64,000 nucleotides of DNA from Gammaproteobacteria bacterium (lineage in GTDB: Bacteria > Pseudomonadota > Gammaproteobacteria > Chromatiales > Chromatiaceae). The stretch lies in the NCBI GenBank assembly GCA_020445415.1, contig JAGRGP010000003.1, forward strand, positions 20,638 through 84,637, in the 5' to 3' direction. A program made the position numbers and the translations under genes. Numbering within the stretch: the stretch's first letter is position 1; each line of letters opens with the position of its first letter. Below the pieces are notes generated by a model. The model had not been told where the DNA came from and searched no databases. It was given only the letters and a program-made list of their open reading frames with translations. Of the stretch, positions 54,851 to 63,964 are shown piece by piece.

Positions 54851-56359
54851 ATGCTCCAGACCATCGACCATTTTCTGAAGAGAGCCGACCTACGGCTACT
54901 CATTTTTGCGGTACTTTGCCTCAACTACCTTTCCTGGGTGCCCGGGGAAAACGAAGAAGAGTACTTTGCCTTCGCCAAACATTTCATGAATCCGGACTGG
55001 ATTCCCCATGCCTTGAGCGTTACCGACCTGCCGGGGACCCGCATTATCTTCGAAGTGGTGGTCGGCTTTGGCCTGCGCTACCTCTCATTTGAGCAGATGG
55101 CGGTAGTAGGCCGCTGTATCGGTGCCGCCCTGCTATGCCTCCCCCTGGCACTGATTTTTCGACGCTTGCGACTTTCTCACCTCCAGGCACTACTGTTCGT
55201 ACAGATCTGCAGTTTGTTCCCTCATCAGAGTTTCTTCGGCAAGGAGTGGATATTCGGATCCTTCGAGACCAAGACCATCGCCTATGCGTTGGTGCTGTAC
55301 AGTTTTTACCTTATGCTCGAATGCCGCTATCGGCAAAGCGCCATCGTGGCCGGCCTGGCCGTCTGGTTTCATGTCCTAGTTGGCGGCTGGTACAGCGTGG
55401 TGTTATTTATTTATCTTCTGTTGCTGCGCACTCCCTGGCGGCAACTGTTGGGCCATGGGCTTTGGGTCGCCGCGATCTGCCTGCCCTTTCTCGCCTACTT
55501 GGGACAAAGTTACTTGCGAGACAACCCGGGTGTTATCGGCGGCATCCCTATCAGTTGGGTCTATGTATATTTTCGCAATGCTCATCATCTGGCGCCTTTC
55601 GGTCCAGAAGGAGAGATCTCCGACTCCTTTCTGCGGGGGGTTATCATTACCGGGTTAATCTTCCTGATCTGCTGGTATCTGGCCGCAACCCGCAAGCATG
55701 ACGATCAGGGCAGACTTGCCCTATTTTTCATCGCCGCCTTCATCCAACAGGCGTTATTCCTGATCCTTGCCTATTTCGATACCCAAGGGGAGATTCTCAA
55801 GTACTACCCCTTCCGTTCCAGCGCGCTGTCATTCTTTACCAGTCTGTTGATAGCATTCGTCGCCGCCAACCACCTCGGCGAAAAGGTGCTTCCACCCTCC
55901 CAACGCCATATTCGGCGGGTAACCGCCGCACTGGGGCTGATCGCGGTCCTGGGCCTGGGGTTCAATCTGTACAAGAATGCCCGTGATTCGTACACCCTGT
56001 TGTACCCTCCGCCCCAGGAAGCGGACCGCCAGGCGCTCTATCGATGGATCGGCGAACATACACCCCGGGACGCCAAATTTCTCAATATGAACGACCGAAA
56101 ACGGGACGATCTGGATTTTATGCGGCGCACCGAAAGAGACCGTTTCTCGGTATTTAAGTTTGTGCCAACCAGTAACCGACGAATCTACGACTGGTACCTT
56201 CGGGCGAAAGAAAAACAGCGGGTACTGGACGACCCCGGTTACCTAGCAGAGCTGCGCAAGCACTACCGGATAGACTACCTGGTGAGCCAGCAGCCAATTA
56301 CCGGCGCCGGCGTCACCCAAGTGTATGCCAACAACCATTACCGCCTCTACCGTTTCTGA
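54851..56359 (+). CDS. Polytopic membrane protein, GT-C-like, unknown function
   Basis: A 502-residue inner-membrane protein with about ten hydrophobic segments and a soluble C-terminal domain of about 130 residues (from about 370), with SYTLLYPPPQEADRQALYRWIGEHTPRDAKFLNM and FVPTSNRRIYDWYLRAKE. The layout (early periplasmic loop with acidic residues, PGENEEEYFAF and TDLPGTR, then many helices, then a soluble tail) resembles GT-C glycosyltransferases and DUF6798-type proteins. It could act on lipid-linked sugars, but nothing in the sequence proves catalysis; it does not look like a Wzy polymerase or WaaL ligase. Head to head with hldE; its stop overlaps the end of the heptosyltransferase-family gene by 13 bases. 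Confidence 0.65.
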   Translation: MLQTIDHFLKRADLRLLIFAVLCLNYLSWVPGENEEEYFAFAKHFMNPDWIPHALSVTDLPGTRIIFEVVVGFGLRYLSFEQMAVVGRCIGAALLCLPLALIFRRLRLSHLQALLFVQICSLFPHQSFFGKEWIFGSFETKTIAYALVLYSFYLMLECRYRQSAIVAGLAVWFHVLVGGWYSVVLFIYLLLLRTPWRQLLGHGLWVAAICLPFLAYLGQSYLRDNPGVIGGIPISWVYVYFRNAHHLAPFGPEGEISDSFLRGVIITGLIFLICWYLAATRKHDDQGRLALFFIAAFIQQALFLILAYFDTQGEILKYYPFRSSALSFFTSLLIAFVAANHLGEKVLPPSQRHIRRVTAALGLIAVLGLGFNLYKNARDSYTLLYPPPQEADRQALYRWIGEHTPRDAKFLNMNDRKRDDLDFMRRTERDRFSVFKFVPTSNRRIYDWYLRAKEKQRVLDDPGYLAELRKHYRIDYLVSQQPITGAGVTQVYANNHYRLYRF

Positions 56360-57429
56360 ACCCGGACTTGACCCACAGACAGAAGCTCCGCGGCTTGCTC
56401 CAATACTTCGTCTACTCCGATTTCCGACATGCAGGTGAAAGCGCCATTGCATACCGGCTTGCGCCGGCAAGGCGAGCAAGGCAATGCCCGGTAGATTACC
56501 CGCGCATCATGCCGGGTAGTATCCAGGTAAGGGCAGGTTGAACCAAACAACGCCAGTGTAGGCCGTCCAAAAGCGATGCCCATATGCGTCAACCCGGTAT
56601 CCACCCCGATCAGCAGCGTGGCACGCCGAATCAGCGCTGCGGCTTCGGTCAAGCTGGTTTTTCCGGTTAGATTAACAATACCACCCGCGGTGGCAACCAC
56701 CATGGATTGGGCGGCGCCTTGGTCGCCCGGCCCTCCCAGGATCAGGGGCGTTAAACCCAGCTCGGAGTCGATGCGGCGCATCAGTTCTACCCAGCGCGTG
56801 TCCAGCCAATGCTTCTGAGGACGGGTAGTAAAAGGGCAGACCACCGCAAACCGATCCTCCAGCTGATGACTGCCGATCAAGCCGGCTGCATGGGCCTCAT
56901 CTCCGGGGGATAGCGAAATATTCATCCGAAAATCCCCCGCCGCCAATCCCAGCTGATGGGCAAGATACAGATACTCTGAGCCGATCCGCTCTGGATTCCC
57001 GCCACGCTCGATCACCCGGGTCATCAGCAACCGGCTTCCCTCCCGGGAGCCCAAGCCAATCCGTTGCGGCGCACCCGAGAACCAGGCCATGGCACCGCTT
57101 TTCAACAGCCCCTGTAAATCGATTACCAGGTCGAAGCGCCGATTGCGTAGCATCTGGCGGAACCGCCTCACCTCCTTCCAAAGCTCAACCAGCCGCCGCC
57201 CTTTCCAAAGTGCCTTCCAGCGGCCTCGAGGCCAGGTAATTACGCTATCGAGATCGGGATCATGCGCCAGCAACGACTGTAACTCCGGCTGTACCAACCA
57301 GGAGATGCTAGCTTCCGGAAAGCTCCGCCGTAGGGCACCGATGAGGGGGGTGGCCATCACGATATCGCCGATTGCGCTGAGCCTGATCAACAAGATCGAC
57401 AGCCGACGACCAGCCGTCGCCGAATCCAT
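56347..57429 (-). CDS. Glycosyltransferase family 9 (LPS heptosyltransferase-like)
   Basis: A 360-residue GT-B enzyme of the ADP-heptose:LPS transferase family. It starts LSILLIRLSAIGDIVMATPLIGALRR and has FDLVIDLQGLLKSG, the PFTTRPQKHW donor-site segment, LIGVDTGLTHMGIAFGRPTLALFGST and a C-terminal Cys-containing tail (CSPCRRKPVCNGAFTCM) common in family 9. WaaC, WaaF or WaaQ-like roles cannot be separated. ATG at 57429 is chosen over TTG at 57483. Confidence 0.9.
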   Translation of the reverse strand: MDSATAGRRLSILLIRLSAIGDIVMATPLIGALRRSFPEASISWLVQPELQSLLAHDPDLDSVITWPRGRWKALWKGRRLVELWKEVRRFRQMLRNRRFDLVIDLQGLLKSGAMAWFSGAPQRIGLGSREGSRLLMTRVIERGGNPERIGSEYLYLAHQLGLAAGDFRMNISLSPGDEAHAAGLIGSHQLEDRFAVVCPFTTRPQKHWLDTRWVELMRRIDSELGLTPLILGGPGDQGAAQSMVVATAGGIVNLTGKTSLTEAAALIRRATLLIGVDTGLTHMGIAFGRPTLALFGSTCPYLDTTRHDARVIYRALPCSPCRRKPVCNGAFTCMSEIGVDEVLEQAAELLSVGQVRVQKR

Positions 57430-57790
57430 GGAAACGCCGCCTCGCAAACCCAGCTGTCCTAGTCGCACCGCAGGTTTAGACAATTTGAAATCGACTCTTG
57501 TCCGTCATTTGATATACACCAGTTACATCCACTGCCGGGTTCTGGCCATCGCCAATAGCGACGCCTGATCGCCACTTGATAAAGTGCCAAGCAGCGCACC
57601 CTCAGCCCACCGGTATTCTACCCTTGATGCGAGAAAGGGAGAAAGAAGCGGGCCCCGGCTATCTCCCGCTGCGCTGCCCTTCGGGGTGCTGGACAACAAA
57701 CCGCCCGCCAAGCAAACTGCAAGTAGCCACTCCGGTCCCGCACTGCCTAGGCGGTGGCCTGTCCGGTTACCACAGGATCTCCCATTGCGT
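57430..57790. other. Divergent intergenic region, about 360 bases
   Basis: Lies between the GT9 gene (minus) and the GT4 gene (plus). A frame joined to the GT4 gene is open back to 57584 but encodes Pro/Ser-rich sequence unlike the family, so I treat it as leader. No RNA gene or clear promoter was seen. Confidence 0.45.
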
Positions 57791-58915
57791 ATGCCTGAAG
57801 CCAAGCCCGATATCTGCGTACTTGCCTCTTTTTCCGGTGAGGGGGGCGTCGAGCGCATGCTGCTCAATCTGGTGGATGCGTTCGCGCGGCACCACTACCG
57901 GATCGACCTACTGCTGATCAAATCCAGTAGCCGTCATCTCGTCGATGTCCCGCCCTCCGTCGAAACGCAAGAATTGGGCAGCCGCCACACGGCGACCAGC
58001 CTCCTGCCACTGGTCCGTTATCTGCGTCGGCGCCAACCGGCTCGCATGCTGATCGCCAAGGACCGTGCCGGGCGCCTCGCGATCCGGGCGCGCGCGCTGG
58101 CGGGTACCAACACGCGTCTGGTACTGCGTCTCGGCACCAATCTCTCCGCTGCCTTGGCGGGCAAGCACAGTTTCCAGCGGTGGTTGAGACAGACTCCCAT
58201 CCGCCGCCTGTACCCTAAGCTCGACCATATCATCGCAGTATCCGAAGGGGTGGCACAGGATACCCTGCGGATCGCCGGCCTGAGCCCGGACAAAGTCAGT
58301 GTAGTGCGCAACCCGGTCGTGACTCCCCGTCTCATCCAGCTATCCCAAGAAGCGCCTCCCCACCCCTGGCTGCAGAACAAGTCAGTGCCCGTGGTGCTTG
58401 GCGCCGGGCGCCTCACGGTACAAAAGGATTTTCCCACCCTGCTTCGGGCGTTTGCGGTATTCAGAGACAGGCACGAAGCACGGCTGATCATCCTCGGTGA
58501 AGGTGAACGGCGGCAAGAGTTGGTAAGCCTGGCTCGCGAACTCGGCGTGGAGAGCTTCATCAGCCTGCCTGGGTTCACTCCCAATCCTTACGCCTACATG
58601 GCCCATGCCGACCTGTTTGTGCTCTCCAGCCGCTGGGAAGGCTCACCGAATGTACTCACCGAAGCACTGGCCCTGGGAGTACCGGTAGTGGCGACCAACT
58701 GCCCAAGTGGCCCCGCGGAAATCTTACGTCAGGGTGAGGTCGCCCCACTGGTTCCAATAGGTGATTTCCAAGCCATGGCCGCCGCCATGGATGCCGTACG
58801 GCGATCCCCCCCGGAGGGCCGGTTACTCCGCGAGGCGGTGAAAGACTACGAAATCGAAACCAGTGCCGCACGCTATCTTGAGATCCTCGGGCTTCATCCA
58901 ATTGCCGAGTACTGA
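57791..58915 (+). CDS. Glycosyltransferase family 4
   Basis: A 374-residue GT-B glycosyltransferase. Seen: an N-terminal SFSGEGGVERMLLNLVDAF acceptor-side motif, VPVVLGAGRLTVQKDFPTLLRAF and the donor-site signature SSRWEGSPNVLTEALALGVPVVATNCPSGPAEIL (EX7E). It is followed after 3 bases by a sulfotransferase and is divergent from a GT9 gene, so it probably builds the LPS core or a linked oligosaccharide. ATG at 57791 is chosen because it starts the conserved part; the ribosome site is weak. Confidence 0.9.
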   Translation: MPEAKPDICVLASFSGEGGVERMLLNLVDAFARHHYRIDLLLIKSSSRHLVDVPPSVETQELGSRHTATSLLPLVRYLRRRQPARMLIAKDRAGRLAIRARALAGTNTRLVLRLGTNLSAALAGKHSFQRWLRQTPIRRLYPKLDHIIAVSEGVAQDTLRIAGLSPDKVSVVRNPVVTPRLIQLSQEAPPHPWLQNKSVPVVLGAGRLTVQKDFPTLLRAFAVFRDRHEARLIILGEGERRQELVSLARELGVESFISLPGFTPNPYAYMAHADLFVLSSRWEGSPNVLTEALALGVPVVATNCPSGPAEILRQGEVAPLVPIGDFQAMAAAMDAVRRSPPEGRLLREAVKDYEIETSAARYLEILGLHPIAEY

Positions 58916-58918
58916 CCC

Positions 58919-59581
58919 ATGCTACTGTCCATAAAATACAATTTTCTCTTCGTCCACATCGCCAAAACCGGAGGCACCTCGGTACGCGCCGCCCTGCAGC
59001 CGTTGCGATGGAGAGACCCCTGGTATTACGCCCAGTTCCTTTGTTCTCGGCTTAGCCATGCCAGCGGCCATCGCATTGGCAGTAAGTTCCCCCGCCATTC
59101 CCGTATCATTGCCGCCCAGGAAATGCTTCCGGAGGAGTTTTTTCAGGGTCTGTTCAAATTCGCGGTGGTACGTAATCCCTGGGATCTGCAGGTCAGCTCC
59201 TACCACCACATCCGCCGCGAACGTCCTCAGCTTCTCGATCATATCCGCGACTTTGAACAGTTTATTCGCTGGAAGCTCGATCCGGAGCGCCCTTACCAGT
59301 TCCACATCGACACCTCCATACAGTCCCAGCTTGACTATCTAATTGATCTACACGGCGAGCTGTTGGTGAATTTCGTGGGCCACTACGAGTCACTGGAGCA
59401 GGATTTCCGCCATATTTGCGCCACGATTGGGGTTCCCCGTCTCGGCCTTCCCCACAAACGGCAGGCAAAAGACCGCAAGGCCGACTACCGGAGCTACTAT
59501 TCCGATACCTTGGCCGAGCAAGTCGGTGAGTTCTTTAAGCGGGATGTGGAACACCTCGGGTACCAATTCGACCCGTCCTGA
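58919..59581 (+). CDS. Sulfotransferase family 2 protein
   Basis: A 220-residue PAPS-dependent sulfotransferase-like protein. The 5'-phosphosulfate loop is FVHIAKTGGTS (residues 11-21) and the 3'-phosphate site is VVRNPWDLQVSSY (about 83-95); both are complete. This is the compact family acting on sugar hydroxyls in other systems (carbohydrate and lipooligosaccharide sulfation). It begins 3 bases after the GT4 stop, so the two should act on the same glycan. PAPS-making genes are not in the window. Confidence 0.85.
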   Translation: MLLSIKYNFLFVHIAKTGGTSVRAALQPLRWRDPWYYAQFLCSRLSHASGHRIGSKFPRHSRIIAAQEMLPEEFFQGLFKFAVVRNPWDLQVSSYHHIRRERPQLLDHIRDFEQFIRWKLDPERPYQFHIDTSIQSQLDYLIDLHGELLVNFVGHYESLEQDFRHICATIGVPRLGLPHKRQAKDRKADYRSYYSDTLAEQVGEFFKRDVEHLGYQFDPS

Positions 59582-59655
59582 ACGGCACCATTTTTAGGCA
59601 CCTTTCCAGAAATAACCGCCGCGGCTCAAGACTTGCCGCGCTCTGCCAAAGCCGG

Positions 59656-59844
59656 CTAGTCGGTGAGTAGATACTTGGCTCCGCAGTAAGGGCAATCCGC
59701 CTGGTCTCCCGGCTTCTTGAGGGGGATGTATACCCTTGGGTGAAGTGCCGCCGGATCGGTCCCGGCATTGGGACAACTCAGTGGCAGTTGTTCCCGCTTA
59801 ACCCTGATCTGAGACTGGATGTCGGCTTCGGTTATTTCAGACAT
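59656..59844 (-). CDS. Small zinc-finger (CHCC) domain protein
   Basis: A 62-residue protein with a zf-CHCC-type site: Cys24, His35, Cys51 and Cys54 (CPN...LHPRVYIPL...CPYCGAKY), like the C-terminus of the NDUFS6 subunit of mitochondrial complex I. Function in bacteria is unknown. ATG at 59844 has GGAG 6 bases upstream. It lies just downstream of ilvE. Confidence 0.85.
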   Translation of the reverse strand: MSEITEADIQSQIRVKREQLPLSCPNAGTDPAALHPRVYIPLKKPGDQADCPYCGAKYLLTD

Positions 59845-59875
59845 GGTGATCTCCGGCAATCACATGGACGGGTAT

Positions 59876-60799
59876 TCATACGTGGGTCAGCCACTCGGGA
59901 TGCACATCCCGGCGTCCTTCCACCTGATCGAAATAAAGGGTCTGCAGTTTCTCGGTGATGGGTCCGCGGCTACCGCTGCCGATGGTCCGATTGTCCAGCT
60001 CGCGAATGGGAGTCACTTCCGCCGCCGATCCGGTGAAGAAGGCTTCGTCCGCGATATAGATTTCGTCCCGGGTGATACGCTTTTCGTGAACCGCATATCC
60101 CAGCTCGTTAGCCAAGGTTATGATGGTATCCCGGGTGATACCGTCCAGCGCCGAGGTGAGATCCGGTGTATAAAGAATACCATCACGCACAATAAACAGA
60201 TTCTCACCGGAGCCTTCCATCACGTAACCCTGAGCATCCAGCAACAGCGCTTCGTCGTATCCGTTGGCAATGGCCTCCTGGAGCGCCAACATGGAATTCA
60301 GGTAGTTGCCGTTAGCCTTGGCCCGGCACATGGTGATGTTGACATGATGGCGGGTAAAGGACGACACCCGGACACGAATACCGTTCTTCAGGTTTTCTTC
60401 CCCGAGATAAGAGCCCCATTCCCAAGCGGCTACCATGGCATGCACCTTGAGGTTATCGGCGCGCAAACCCATTCCTTCGGAGCCAAGAAAGCACATCGGC
60501 CTGATATAAGCCGAGCCCAAGTTATTCTCTCGCACCGCGGCGATTTGCGCGGCATTCAAGGTGGCGACATCGTAGGGGATCTTCATCCCTAAAATATGTG
60601 CCGAACGCAGTAATCGCCGGGTATGCTCCTCCAACCGGAAGATCGCCGGCCCACGCGGAGTGGCATAAGCACGAACCCCTTCAAACACACCCATGCCGTA
60701 GTGGAGTGTGTGGGTCAGGATATGTACCTTCGCTTCACGCCAGGGAACCATCTCTCCATCGAGCCAGATCCACCCGTCACGGTCTGCAAAGTTCGACAT
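59876..60799 (-). CDS. ilvE: Branched-chain amino acid aminotransferase
   Basis: Last step of Leu/Ile/Val synthesis (307 residues, class IV PLP enzyme). It starts MSNFADRDGWIWLDGEMVPW, with the PLP lysine in MCRAKANGNYLNS and the later GYVMEGSGENLF and SALDGITRDTIITLA segments. The frame is open upstream to 60946 and overlaps glnE there; ATG at 60799 is chosen because GGAG is correctly spaced and the N-terminus matches homologues. The glnE-ilvE-LPS order is as in Pseudomonas. Confidence 0.95.
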   Translation of the reverse strand: MSNFADRDGWIWLDGEMVPWREAKVHILTHTLHYGMGVFEGVRAYATPRGPAIFRLEEHTRRLLRSAHILGMKIPYDVATLNAAQIAAVRENNLGSAYIRPMCFLGSEGMGLRADNLKVHAMVAAWEWGSYLGEENLKNGIRVRVSSFTRHHVNITMCRAKANGNYLNSMLALQEAIANGYDEALLLDAQGYVMEGSGENLFIVRDGILYTPDLTSALDGITRDTIITLANELGYAVHEKRITRDEIYIADEAFFTGSAAEVTPIRELDNRTIGSGSRGPITEKLQTLYFDQVEGRRDVHPEWLTHV

Positions 60800-60912
60800 G
60801 TCTATCATCTCCAGAAAAAACCAAAATATCCTGAGCCGGAGTGTGTAATGGCGTCCTGCCAGCCTATCACAACGCAACCGGTGCCGGTGATAAACGGAAC
60901 CTGATCCCCGGG

Positions 60913-63774
60913 TTACGCACCACCGGAGCACATAATGATATCCCACTGCGTCTTGACCAGTTGCCGCGCCTCCCGAAGGTGGTCCTGCGGTATCAGGCCA
61001 GGAAGCTCTCCTAATACGTTACGGTGATGAGCGGCACGTAATGCCCGGTAAGAATCCGAGAGCCGCTCCGCAACTTCGCTAGGCAACAGCCTATTCTCGC
61101 CCAGAGTTGCCAGGAAGCGAATATTGTCGGTCCAGCGCAACAGGGCTGGGCATTCTTGGGCCCAGCGAAGAACTAAGTATTGAACCATAAATTCAATATC
61201 TGCGATACCACCGCTTCCCTGCTTCAGGTCAAACCGGTCCGAGGTGCTTCGATCCAGTGAGGAGCGCATCTTTTCCCGCATCTCCCTAACCTCTCGGCAC
61301 AACCGTACCGGATCCTGCTCCCGGCACAGTACCGCCTCGCGAATCTGCTGGAACCTTTCACCCACCAGCGCGTCCCCGGCCACCACGCGCGCGCGCAACA
61401 AAGCCTGATGTTCCCAAGTCCAGGCATCCTCCTTCTGGTAGCGCTCAAATGCGTCGAGGGAGCTGACCAGCATACCCGAGTTACCGTTGGGCCGCAGTCG
61501 CATGTCGGTCTCGTAGAGTAGGCCGGAAGCGGTTCGGGTGGTCATAAAATGGATCATTCGCTGACCGAGTCGGGCATAGAATAGGTCATTCGCCACGACA
61601 TGCGGGCCATCCGTCGTGCCTTGGGTGCTGTTGCTGCCATGGAGAAACACCAGATCCAAATCCGAACCATATCCTAGCTCGATGCCCCCCAGCTTACCGT
61701 ATCCGATAACCGCAAAACCTTTGTCTACGCCCTCCACGCCACGGGGAGGTCCGTAGCGCTGAATCAAGTCAGACCAGGTAAGCTCCAGCGCATTGGAGAC
61801 CACAACCTCGGCGATGTCGGTGAGATAGTCGCTGACTACCATCAGCGGTATCATTTCCGTGATGTCGGCCGCAGCTACCCTGAGTTTGTTGGAGTTAGCA
61901 AACTGGCGCATCCGGTCCAATATCTCCTCCTGGTCATCGGGCTCTGCCGCCGACAACATATTTGTACACTCTTGCTCCAGATCGGAGCGGCTGAGAGGGG
62001 CATAAAGCCTGCGTGGATCGAGCAATTCATCAAGCAGCAGCGGGTAACGCGTGATCTGCTGGGCAATCCAAGGACTGATTCCGGTCAGCCGGACAAGCTG
62101 GGAAAGTACAATCGGGCTCTCCAGCAGCAGTGCCAGATAAGCCGTTCTGAGGGCAATCGCCTCCAGCAATCTTAACAGCCGTCTCAGCGTGGGATCCGGA
62201 TTTGCGGAGTTACCGGCGGCCGCCAGCAGGAGGGGCACCAGTTGATCCATCCTATCCTGACCTCGCATGCCCAGCATGCGGCAGCTGCGGGAATCACGAA
62301 AGCCATTCAGCATCTCCAGCGCATCACGACCCTCTGTGAAACCCGCTTGCTCAAGCAGCTCGATGGCCTGGTCTCCTTCTATCTTCCGCTCCCACACTGC
62401 CAAAAGGTTTTGGTCCACTTGAGTCTCCTCAGCCTGAGGAGACGCAAAAACCTTATCAAAATGGTCCTGTACCCGGCGCCGGTGGCGATCAAGCATCGCG
62501 AGAAAGCTGTCCCAGTCTGGAGCGTCCATGGCGCGGGCTAGCCGCAATTGCCCGATCTCGTCCTCAGGCAATAGATGGGTCTGCCGGTCCTGCCACGCCT
62601 GCAACCGATTCTCGACGAGCCGCAAATAGGCATACGCCTCCTTCAACTGTCGCACCACGAAGCCCGGGAGCAGGCCCAACGACTTCACCAGCGTCAGTAC
62701 CTCGAGTATCGGCCGTATCTGCAATTCCGGTTGTCGGCCACCCCGGATTAACTGGAATGCTTGACCGATGAATTCGATCTCGCGGATCCCCCCCGGACCC
62801 AGCTTTATGTTATCGGCAATCCCCTTTCTCAGCAGCTCCCGGCCGATCAGGCGCTTCATTTCCCGAATCGACTCGATGGCATTGAAATCCAGGTATCGGC
62901 GGTACACGAACGGGCGTAACATGCTCATCAGCCGTTCCGCGGCAGCCGGATCACCGGCTACTACCCGAGCCTTAATCATGGCGTACCTTTCCCATTGACG
63001 CGCCTGAGACTCGTAGTAGCTCTCCATGGCATCAAAGCACAGCGTGAGCGGTCCGGAATCGCCAAACGGGCGCAGCCGGGTATCCACCCGGAATACAAAC
63101 CCGTCGGCGGTTTGCGTATTTAACGCCTTGATAAGCTGTTGGCTGAGGCGAGTAAAGAACTGCTCGTTAGAAAGGTAGCGGGCACCGTCCACCTCCCCTT
63201 GCTCGGGATAGGTAAATATCAAGTCGATATCCGAAGACAGGTTCAGCTCCCTGGCACCTAACTTCCCCATAGCCACCACCAGCAGGTGCTGTGGGGCGCC
63301 ACAACTGTCCCGGGGAGTGCCTTGCCGCCGTACCGCCCACTGGTAGAGCAATTCCAGCGCCTTTTGGATGCAAGCATCCGCCAAGGCGGAAAGATCTTCC
63401 AGGGTCTCCTCCAGTGGCGACCAACGAGCCAGGTCACGCCAGACGATGCGTACCATCTCCCGCCGCCGAAACAGCCGCAAAATCCGGTGCAGATGATCCT
63501 CGTTGACGACGTCTGCAAGGGCCAGTTCTAACCGGGAGGCCATTTCATTCGCACGGTAGGTACGCTGTAGATCTCCCTCCAGCAGGTCGATTAGCAGTTC
63601 GGGTGTACGCAGACAGCTTTGGACCACAAAGTCGCTCGCCTCCCAAACCCGCAGCAGATCCTTGACGAAGCCTCCATTCAGGTCGGGTATAGGGATACCC
63701 TCATCGGCGGCCCGCTGCTGCCAGTCGCGCCAGCGATCAGCGGTCTCGTCAATGATGAGCTCGAGTTGACCCAT
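60913..63774 (-). CDS. glnE: Bifunctional glutamine synthetase adenylyltransferase / deadenylase
   Basis: Adjusts glutamine synthetase activity to nitrogen supply by adding or removing AMP under PII control (953 residues, full length). Two nucleotidyltransferase domains are visible: the N-terminal adenylyl-removase with LSSDIDLIFTYPE and the C-terminal adenylyltransferase with YGSDLDLVFLHG, joined by a helical region. ATG at 63774 is chosen over an upstream frame start at 63834 because AGGGTGA lies before it. Confidence 0.95.
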   Translation of the reverse strand: MGQLELIIDETADRWRDWQQRAADEGIPIPDLNGGFVKDLLRVWEASDFVVQSCLRTPELLIDLLEGDLQRTYRANEMASRLELALADVVNEDHLHRILRLFRRREMVRIVWRDLARWSPLEETLEDLSALADACIQKALELLYQWAVRRQGTPRDSCGAPQHLLVVAMGKLGARELNLSSDIDLIFTYPEQGEVDGARYLSNEQFFTRLSQQLIKALNTQTADGFVFRVDTRLRPFGDSGPLTLCFDAMESYYESQARQWERYAMIKARVVAGDPAAAERLMSMLRPFVYRRYLDFNAIESIREMKRLIGRELLRKGIADNIKLGPGGIREIEFIGQAFQLIRGGRQPELQIRPILEVLTLVKSLGLLPGFVVRQLKEAYAYLRLVENRLQAWQDRQTHLLPEDEIGQLRLARAMDAPDWDSFLAMLDRHRRRVQDHFDKVFASPQAEETQVDQNLLAVWERKIEGDQAIELLEQAGFTEGRDALEMLNGFRDSRSCRMLGMRGQDRMDQLVPLLLAAAGNSANPDPTLRRLLRLLEAIALRTAYLALLLESPIVLSQLVRLTGISPWIAQQITRYPLLLDELLDPRRLYAPLSRSDLEQECTNMLSAAEPDDQEEILDRMRQFANSNKLRVAAADITEMIPLMVVSDYLTDIAEVVVSNALELTWSDLIQRYGPPRGVEGVDKGFAVIGYGKLGGIELGYGSDLDLVFLHGSNSTQGTTDGPHVVANDLFYARLGQRMIHFMTTRTASGLLYETDMRLRPNGNSGMLVSSLDAFERYQKEDAWTWEHQALLRARVVAGDALVGERFQQIREAVLCREQDPVRLCREVREMREKMRSSLDRSTSDRFDLKQGSGGIADIEFMVQYLVLRWAQECPALLRWTDNIRFLATLGENRLLPSEVAERLSDSYRALRAAHHRNVLGELPGLIPQDHLREARQLVKTQWDIIMCSGGA

Positions 63775-63904
63775 GGCAAATTCACCCTGTTTAGGTAACT
63801 GCGGATTCTGTCTTTCCAAAATCCTGGATGCCACATTCTCCCATGCTGTTTGGGCGAATGCCCACCAACAGGACGTGATCCCGAAGATACCGCAATTGTC
63901 AGAC

Positions 63905-63938
63905 GGTAAAAAAAGTAAAACCCCGCCAAGGCGGGGTT
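63905..63938 (-). terminator. Rho-independent terminator of groL
   Basis: On the minus strand a perfect 9-base stem AACCCCGCC/GGCGGGGTT with a 2-base loop is followed by TTACTTTTTTTACC. It lies about 27 bases past the groL stop. Confidence 0.9.
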
Positions 63939-63964
63939 CTATTGGTGCGTTGGTCGGTCAACGG

